This document shows, piece after piece, positions 31,232 to 35,101 of a stretch of 35,101 bases of DNA. Within the stretch, counting starts at the first letter, position 1, and each line of letters opens with the position of its first letter. Source of the stretch: a virus. Location: positions 1 to 35,101 of IMG/VR virus record IMGVR_UViG_3300022220_000013, one strand, 5' to 3'. The position numbers and the translations under genes were made by a program. Under the pieces are notes generated by a model, which made no database searches, was not told the origin of the DNA, and saw only the letters and a program-made list of their open reading frames with translations.

Positions 31232-31260
31232 AGTCTACTGCTGCTGTAGACACTGGTCAA
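31232..31260 (-). promoter_or_regulatory. Leftward early promoter
   Basis: On the minus strand TTGACC (31260-31255) and TAGACT (31237-31232) are separated by 17 bases. They precede the ERF ATG by about 30 bases. This is the only good promoter for the twelve-gene leftward operon. Confidence 0.65.
31233..31251. promoter_or_regulatory. Operator-like inverted repeat over the leftward promoter
   Basis: GTCTAC-(TGCTGCT)-GTAGAC is a perfect 6-bp dyad with a 7-base centre. It fills the spacer and -10 of the leftward promoter. The spacing (19 bp overall) fits a dimeric HTH repressor of the Cro/CI type. The XRE-type protein of this operon (29561-29761) is the natural candidate ligand; this is inferred. 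Confidence 0.6.
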
Positions 31261-31280
31261 CTGTTTTTATTTACAGCAGG

Positions 31281-31406
31281 CAAAAAAAAGCCCCTTGTGG
31301 AAAGGGGCTTGCAATGTCTTACAAAGGAGAATAACATCAAAGATGTCGGTGGGTTGCTGAATCCCTAAATTCCGACTAGAAAGTAAGAAAGAGTTAGAAA
31401 CCCGAC
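31281..31406 (-). ncRNA. Candidate small RNA, about 125 nt
   Basis: A minus-strand promoter (31413-31442) and the strong terminator (31282-31310) bound a stretch with no plausible gene. The predicted RNA has an internal stem candidate (GTCGG near 31375 with CCGAC near 31347) and the terminator hairpin. It carries ATTCTCCTTT, complementary to AAAGGAGA at the ERF ribosome site. The transcript end is well supported; the start and the function are inferred. Confidence 0.4.
31282..31310 (-). terminator. Rho-independent terminator facing left
   Basis: Read on the minus strand, AAGCCCCTT-TCCAC-AAGGGGCTT is a perfect 9-bp stem (31310-31302 and 31296-31288) with a 5-base loop, followed by a run of T. 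It is upstream of the leftward promoter, so it must end a transcript that begins further right (at or beyond 31311). The plus direction lacks a T-run. Confidence 0.85.
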
Positions 31407-31412
31407 AAGCCA

Positions 31413-31442
31413 AGTATACACAATATCTGGTGTCTGTTACAA
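31413..31442 (-). promoter_or_regulatory. Leftward promoter for the candidate small RNA
   Basis: On the minus strand TTGTAA (31442-31437) and TATACT (31418-31413) are separated by 18 bases. The -10 is a 5/6 match. It lies about 100 bases before the leftward terminator. Confidence 0.45.
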
Positions 31443-31849
31443 CCCTTCTCTACTATATCTAGTCCCCCGACCGTGTGGCAAAGCCTGACGTACTCTGGCT
31501 CATGCAAGCTGTCGCCTTTAATGCAGCCCCAGAAATGGGAGGTCAAACCAACACAAACGTCCTGCTCTGTCTTCGCCCTTGACAACAGGCAACCGCAAAC
31601 TCGCAAGAGACTGCCACGAACCGTTGGTGAGATACTTATACAACAGTGGCCTGCTGATCCACGCTGTGAAGCGTCAAGCAGGGGGGAAGCGACTCACTCA
31701 GGTGGGCGTTGAATTGAGTACCAAGCCTTCGGGCTTTTGCTACGGCAGACGTAAGCGTCAGAGTGTATAAGGCTCTGGGTGATTTGCGGGGGAAAAAGGG
31801 CGATTGCGCCTAAAATTCGTGTTAGCAGAAAAAACTGTAAGGAAATCAA
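31443..31849. other. Non-coding, hairpin-rich control region between early operons
   Basis: About 400 bases hold no convincing gene. Frames that stay open lack ribosome sites and start with GTG or TTG. Inverted repeats are frequent: CCTGCT...AGCAGG with inner ACGC...GCGT (31650-31682), ACTCA...TGAGT (about 31695-31719), AAGCC-TTCG-GGCTT (31723-31736) and GACG-TAAG-CGTC (31748-31759). The octamer AAGCGTCA occurs twice (31669 and 31753). No tRNA or known ribozyme was recognised. It may be a structured RNA, a replication origin or a leader region. Confidence 0.5.
31723..31738 (+). terminator. Weak UUCG hairpin with T-run
   Basis: AAGCC-TTCG-GGCTT followed by TT makes a 5-bp stem with a stable tetraloop and a short T-run on the plus strand. 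It could end a rightward transcript from the non-coding region. Confidence 0.35.
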
Positions 31850-32026
31850 ATGGATAACCTATCTGAGAAGCCCTGCCGCTGTGGTGACACAATGGGTGAG
31901 GTTATAGGCTTTCAGGAGCGAGTAACAGACGGTGAGATGGTCAAATACCGTGTGTGTTGGTACTGCCCAGAGTGTCATGCCACTGAGAAGGCAATAGGCA
32001 GAGAAACCTATATTGATACAAACTGA
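31850..32026 (+). CDS. Zinc-ribbon mini-protein, 58 aa
   Basis: ATG 31850 has AAGGA seven bases upstream. Two metal-binding pairs are visible: CRC at residues 9-11 (KPCRCGDTMG) and CPEC at 39-42 (WYCPECHATEKA), with a beta-rich middle (EVIGFQERVTDGEMVKYRV). It resembles a single zinc ribbon. It lies between the non-coding control region and the rightward promoter. A regulatory nucleic-acid-binding role is plausible, not shown. Confidence 0.7.
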   Translation: MDNLSEKPCRCGDTMGEVIGFQERVTDGEMVKYRVCWYCPECHATEKAIGRETYIDTN

Positions 32027-32049
32027 TGTAAATTAGTAAACAAAAAGTG

Positions 32050-32078
32050 TTGACCGATACCTTAGATGCAGGCACAAT
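32050..32078 (+). promoter_or_regulatory. Rightward early promoter
   Basis: TTGACC (32050-32055) and CACAAT (32073-32078) are 17 bases apart. The -35 is identical to that of the leftward promoter; the -10 is weaker (4/6). It lies 33 bases before the ATG at 32111 and starts the helicase-primase transcript. No inverted repeat like the leftward operator is visible here. Confidence 0.5.
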
Positions 32079-32110
32079 AGCCCTAGATTCACTTAATAAG
32101 GTAAATAAAG

Positions 32111-32308
32111 ATGTACAGCAATGAATTTCAAGCAAAGATAGAAGCGCTAATAGCGGAATATCCAGAGCTTACAGAAAGCCAAGTAATAGAGGCGGCTCAA
32201 AACGTAGAGTCATTTGGCTACCCTTTTGAAGAAGAATCTGATCAAGTTTTGGACGCTTATGCAGCTTGCTTGGGTGGAACTTCCGAACAGTATTACGGCC
32301 CTCGATAA
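32111..32308 (+). CDS. Small acidic protein, 65 aa
   Basis: It is the first gene after the rightward promoter. The product is acidic and helical (MYSNEFQAKIEALIAEYPEL, VIEAAQNVESFGYPFEEESD), ending QYYGPR. No domain is recognised. A GC-rich hairpin follows the stop. Small first genes of early operons often act on host functions, but nothing in the sequence shows this. Confidence 0.6.
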   Translation: MYSNEFQAKIEALIAEYPELTESQVIEAAQNVESFGYPFEEESDQVLDAYAACLGGTSEQYYGPR

Positions 32309-32316
32309 ACTAACCC

Positions 32317-32330
32317 GCCCCTTCGGGGGC
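32317..32330 (+). other. GC-rich UUCG hairpin between small early genes
   Basis: GCCCC-TTCG-GGGGC is a 5-bp stem with a tetraloop, without a T-run. The ribosome site GGAG of the next gene lies 3 bases after it. It may protect or adjust translation, or mark a processing point; it is not a classic terminator. Confidence 0.5.
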
Positions 32331-32343
32331 ATCGGAGACTGAC

Positions 32344-32535
32344 ATGAAAGAATTAATCCTAATCGCTGCTTTAATCATTACCATTGCTGGCATGAGCTTT
32401 GCTGGCAAGTTTGACCGTGAAGAGGCTGAACGCGCCTCTGCTGAGTACATCGAGATGGTGTGCCTGTTTCAAGAAACCAGTGGTGAGTTCGGCTGGCCTG
32501 ACTTCCAAAACCTTAAAATTACTTGTGGAGAGTAA
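32344..32535 (+). CDS. Small protein with N-terminal hydrophobic segment, 63 aa
   Basis: The first 20 residues (MKELILIAALIITIAGMSFA) form a signal peptide or membrane anchor. The rest reads REEAERASAEYIEMVCLFQE and GEFGWPDFQNL, a pattern (EYxxMVxLxxxTxGxxGWPD) I recall from short phage proteins of unknown function. The ribosome site GGAG is 7 bases before the ATG. It may act in the envelope, perhaps on host surface properties; this is speculative. Confidence 0.65.
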   Translation: MKELILIAALIITIAGMSFAGKFDREEAERASAEYIEMVCLFQETSGEFGWPDFQNLKITCGE

Positions 32536-32536
32536 C

Positions 32537-32917
32537 ATGAGCTTAATTGACGCGATTGACGCTAACTTAGAAGACTTGGTAGACCCTAAGAACCGCTGTG
32601 TAGAAGCCACGGACGCAGCCGCTAACGAATTAGTTATTGCTGCGACTGAGGAAAGCCCTGACGAGCTTCAAGAGCTAATGTTTCATGAAAGCTCAAACGC
32701 TGTAAACGCGCAGTTCCATGTTGATATGGCTAAAGCATTTGCTGGCAAGATGAGCCATGATGACTTCTTCATCAAGTATGAGCATTATTTTGACATAGCC
32801 AAGCGCTTCATCATGGAAGACTTAGATTCTAAAATCTGGAACAGGTACACAGACCTACATGATGTTCCAGTGTTAGATATGCACGACTACAACGGTGTCC
32901 GCAGGGAGGACTTCTGA
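32537..32917 (+). CDS. Hypothetical acidic protein, 126 aa
   Basis: ATG 32537 has GGAG six bases before and lies 1 base after the preceding stop; a longer frame from 32399 would overlap that gene fully and is rejected. The product is acidic and helical (MSLIDAIDANLEDLVDPKNR, ELQELMFHESSNAVNAQFHV, DLDSKIWNRYTDLHDVPVL). No family is recognised. Its stop overlaps the next ATG. Confidence 0.65.
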   Translation: MSLIDAIDANLEDLVDPKNRCVEATDAAANELVIAATEESPDELQELMFHESSNAVNAQFHVDMAKAFAGKMSHDDFFIKYEHYFDIAKRFIMEDLDSKIWNRYTDLHDVPVLDMHDYNGVRREDF

Positions 32918-33141
32918 TGTTTAGTTTAGCGCGTAACGGTGAAAGGTTTGGCTACTGCGCCAAGGACAAGGCAGGCATAGAGAAATTCCGTGGATGGTAC
33001 ATAGACGATCATGTGGTGGCAGAAGCGGCGCAAATCCAACTAAGACTGTGGAATGAGTCTAAGACTTCTTTACTCCAGTCAGACGCAGAGCAGGTGGCTC
33101 GTGACACGCTTGAAGAGCAAATTACCATTGTGGAGGTCTAA
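32917..33141 (+). CDS. Hypothetical protein, 74 aa
   Basis: The start overlaps the previous stop by one base (TGATG), and its stop overlaps the next ATG by one base (TAATG). The product is a mixed alpha/beta protein (MFSLARNGERFGYCAKDKAG, VAEAAQIQLRLWNESKTSLL). No domain is recognised. The overlaps support a real gene in the helicase operon. Confidence 0.65.
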   Translation: MFSLARNGERFGYCAKDKAGIEKFRGWYIDDHVVAEAAQIQLRLWNESKTSLLQSDAEQVARDTLEEQITIVEV

Positions 33142-33296
33142 TGGATAAGGTAAGAAACATCAAACGCTGTGAAGGCTGTCCCAAGTGGATACGCTCCAAT
33201 AAAGAAATTGTCTTTTGTGAAGAATGCACACGGCTTAATGCAATGATAAATTCTTTGTGGAAGACTCCTGACATTATAGGCGTTGAGTCATGTTAA
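33141..33296 (+). CDS. Zinc-finger-like mini-protein, 51 aa
   Basis: ATG 33141 has GGAGG six to seven bases before. Two cysteine pairs, RCEGCPK (C10, C13) and FCEECTR (C26, C29), predict one zinc finger. It starts at the preceding stop and overlaps the helicase start by 7 bases. It may assist the helicase or be a regulator. It resembles the 58-aa zinc-ribbon gene at 31850 in size and Cys layout, but not in sequence. Confidence 0.7.
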   Translation: MDKVRNIKRCEGCPKWIRSNKEIVFCEECTRLNAMINSLWKTPDIIGVESC

Positions 33297-34765
33297 GACC
33301 ACATCAAGAAGTAGCCGTAGAGGCTTTAAGGCAGTCTCTACGCAAGGGTAAGATGCGACCCTTGCTGGCAGCGCCTTGTAGTATGGGCAAGACGCGAATT
33401 GCAGCGACTATTATGATGAACGCAGCAGAGAAGGGGATTAGGTCTGTGTTCTTTTGTGATAGGGTTAAGTTAGTTTCCCAGACCACGGACACGTTTGACA
33501 GTCTAGGAGCTTCATACAGCGTCTTACAGGGCGATGACCCAAGGTACGATCCTAGCAAGCTGATTCAGATAGCGTCCATCCAGACGGCTGTACGGAGGAA
33601 TCACCTGCCTTTTGGTTTGGCGATAGTGGATGAGTGCCATACCATGTACAAAGGTTTGGTTGATGGGTTCATGAAACGCTATGACAACGTACCCTTCATC
33701 GGACTTAGCGCCACGCCCTTTAGCAAGTCGCTTGGTTTGCATTGGGACGATCTGATAGTCACGACCACTACCAGACAGCTACTGGATCAAGGCTGGCTCT
33801 GTCCTACGGAGTATTACGTTGGGAAGTCTATAGACCTAAAGGGTATCAAGACCAAAGCCTTATCAACTGGTGGCTCAGACTATGACCCAGAGGCATTGGG
33901 TAAGGCGATGATGGATGACACTTTCAATGGCGACATTGTGGAGAATTACCGCAAGCACTCCAATGATTTGCAGAGAAAAGCCATAGCATTTAGTCCTTCG
34001 GTGGCACATTCGAAGTCAATGGTAGAAAGGTTCAACGCTGCTGGCATCCCTGCATTGCACATAGATGGCTACATGGGCGATGAGGAGCGGAAGTACATCT
34101 ACGATGACCATAGGTCGGGACGGTGCAAAGTCCTGTGCTGTAGCCGTCTCCTCGGTGTAGGATACGATGATCCTTCGGTGGAGATACTGATAGACTGCTT
34201 CCCTACTAAGTCTCCGATAGCTTTCGTACAGAGGGCAGGGAGAATCTGGAGAATCGCAGAGGGCAAAGAGAAGGCCACCTATCTTGACCACGCAGGAAAC
34301 CTAAAGACTTTCGGCTTCCCAGAAGACATAGTGCCTTCTAAATTGGACGACGGAACTCAAAAGTTTAATGAGCGTCAGCAGCTCAAGAAAGACGAGCGTG
34401 AAAAGATAACCAGAGACTGCCCTGTGTGTTCCGCAGCGTTCCAAGGCAGAAGATGCGCTTGTGGATATACTATTGAAAGCCGAGACCCTGTGTTTAAAGA
34501 CGATGGCTCAATGCTTAAGAAGGCAGGCAAAGACTTCAAGGTAGAAGACAAGTCAGCATGGATGGGGCAGTTTGTACAATACGGTAAAGATCATAATTAC
34601 GCAGAAGGATGGGCTAGTCATAAGTATAAAGAGAAGTTTGGTGTATGGCCCAAGGGAGTCGATAGAACTCCAAAGTCAGTCACTAAAGAAGTAAGGGGGT
34701 TCATCACCCACACTAACATTAAAAGGAGAATGAGCGATGCTAAACCTCGAACGTATTCTTGGTAA
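33290..34765 (+). CDS. Superfamily 2 DEAD/DEAH-type helicase
   Basis: This 491-aa enzyme has the SF2 motifs in order: RPHQ near the N-terminus (Q-like motif), Walker A APCSMGKT (28-35), DECH (114-117), LSATPF (139-144), RLLGVGYDDP (286-295) and QRAGRIWR (314-321). A C-terminal zinc site (CPVC at 377-380, CACG at 389-392) follows. It resembles phage helicases of the T7-like or UvsW-like class for replication or recombination fork processing. It overlaps the zinc mini-gene by 7 bases and the primase gene by 29 bases. Confidence 0.9.
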   Translation: MLRPHQEVAVEALRQSLRKGKMRPLLAAPCSMGKTRIAATIMMNAAEKGIRSVFFCDRVKLVSQTTDTFDSLGASYSVLQGDDPRYDPSKLIQIASIQTAVRRNHLPFGLAIVDECHTMYKGLVDGFMKRYDNVPFIGLSATPFSKSLGLHWDDLIVTTTTRQLLDQGWLCPTEYYVGKSIDLKGIKTKALSTGGSDYDPEALGKAMMDDTFNGDIVENYRKHSNDLQRKAIAFSPSVAHSKSMVERFNAAGIPALHIDGYMGDEERKYIYDDHRSGRCKVLCCSRLLGVGYDDPSVEILIDCFPTKSPIAFVQRAGRIWRIAEGKEKATYLDHAGNLKTFGFPEDIVPSKLDDGTQKFNERQQLKKDEREKITRDCPVCSAAFQGRRCACGYTIESRDPVFKDDGSMLKKAGKDFKVEDKSAWMGQFVQYGKDHNYAEGWASHKYKEKFGVWPKGVDRTPKSVTKEVRGFITHTNIKRRMSDAKPRTYSW

Positions 34766-35101
34766 TTTGGACAAGCCAAGGCGGTCAGGCAAGAACTACA
34801 TAGCCTGCTGTCCTGTGCATGGGGACAACAACCCTTCAATGTCCATCAAGGAGACAGATGATAAAATTCTTATGTACTGCCACGCCTGTGGCGCTAAAGG
34901 CCCAGAGATAGTACAAGCCCTTGGTATGAAGCCAGACGTACTGTTTGATAAGCCATTTAAGACGGAATACGACCGTCACTGGCTGTTAAACAAGAAAGCC
35001 GATTGGGATGACACCATGCTGATGATGGCGCATGAAACACTATCTCAAGGAAAAACAATAAGTTATAATGACTACAAGGAAATAAAGCAGTCATTGGCTC
35101 G
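34737..35101 (+). CDS. DNA primase, CHC2 zinc finger N-terminus (partial)
   Basis: A frame from ATG 34737 remains open to the end of the window (121 codons plus two bases). AGGAG lies about 9 bases upstream. The N-terminal zinc finger has C25 and H28 (CCPVHGDNNPS) with C48 and C51 (MYCHACGAKG), the CHC2 pattern of bacterial and phage primases. A polymerase or helicase domain would follow beyond the window. It overlaps the helicase end by 29 bases, which suggests a linked replication operon. Confidence 0.82.
   Translation, partial: MLNLERILGNLDKPRRSGKNYIACCPVHGDNNPSMSIKETDDKILMYCHACGAKGPEIVQALGMKPDVLFDKPFKTEYDRHWLLNKKADWDDTMLMMAHETLSQGKTISYNDYKEIKQSLA

Noticed and set aside
31394-31606. 70-codon minus-strand frame
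   Set aside because: It crosses the putative small-RNA promoter and has no ribosome site or recognisable motif.
31473-31770. Two overlapping plus-strand frames in the control region (GTG start at 31473, TTG start at 31579)
   Set aside because: No Shine-Dalgarno, rare start codons, odd amino-acid composition, and strong inverted repeats in the same bases. Non-coding is more likely.
1-35101. CRISPR array, tRNA genes, insertion sequence or integrase
   Set aside because: No regularly spaced direct repeats, tRNA-like cloverleaf, transposase or integrase motifs were recognised by eye.

Overview
The window is 35 kb of a tailed double-stranded DNA phage of podovirus type. The head and neck genes follow the order of Salmonella phage P22: terminase, portal, scaffold, coat, gp4-like, gp10-like, ejection proteins. 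The protein flavour is that of environmental, probably marine, phages. Markers are short lysine-rich proteins behind the coat gene, alanine/serine-rich fibre repeats, 2-oxoglutarate oxygenases, a glycine-rich adhesin with Cys pairs, and a metallophosphoesterase. A GH24 lysozyme and a 3TM-type holin point to a Gram-negative host, which cannot be named from the sequence. No integrase, tRNA gene or CRISPR array was recognised. The window begins inside one gene and ends inside a primase gene, so it is an internal piece of a larger genome.

Layout. (1) 1-20.7 kb, rightward late genes: end of an upstream gene, large terminase, portal, a 514-aa protein with an AT-richer C-terminal part, scaffold, coat, two basic mini-proteins, gp4-like adaptor, a beta-rich structural protein, gp10-like hub, a tip-like mini-protein, four consecutive ejection-type proteins, tail fibre and a small helical protein. 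Two small inverted genes (5188-5550), absent from a simple P22 layout, sit between the 514-aa gene and the scaffold. (2) 20.7-24.4 kb, accessory block: three different 2OG-Fe(II) oxygenase genes, a glycine-rich adhesin-like gene and three small unknown genes. (3) 24.4-27.4 kb: two tail or membrane-associated genes, an HTH-metallophosphoesterase fusion, two small membrane proteins, holin and endolysin. (4) 31.2-27.4 kb, leftward early operon of twelve tightly overlapping genes: ERF annealase, YqaJ/lambda-type exonuclease, a small protein with an SSB-like acidic tail, an XRE/Cro-like regulator, four small unknown proteins, NinG, a PD-(D/E)XK-like nuclease, a small acidic protein and a DUF3310 protein. 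(5) 31.2-32.1 kb, control region: a leftward promoter with an overlapping inverted repeat, a strong leftward terminator with a possible small RNA behind it, about 400 bp of non-coding sequence rich in inverted repeats, a zinc-ribbon mini-gene and a rightward promoter. (6) 32.1-35.1 kb, rightward early genes: small accessory genes, an SF2 helicase and the start of a CHC2 zinc-finger primase.

How it works together. ERF and the exonuclease form a single-strand annealing recombination pair, backed by NinG, the PD-(D/E)XK-like protein and the helicase/primase for replication. The late block builds a P22-like capsid and a short tail with internal ejection proteins. The fibre, with three sugar-binding-like modules, and the glycine-rich protein probably determine host binding. 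The holin and lysozyme release progeny. The parts I consider least explained are the oxygenase triplet beside the glycine-rich adhesin, the non-coding early control region, the tandem HTH-like modules in an ejection protein, and the inverted mini-gene pair in the head operon.
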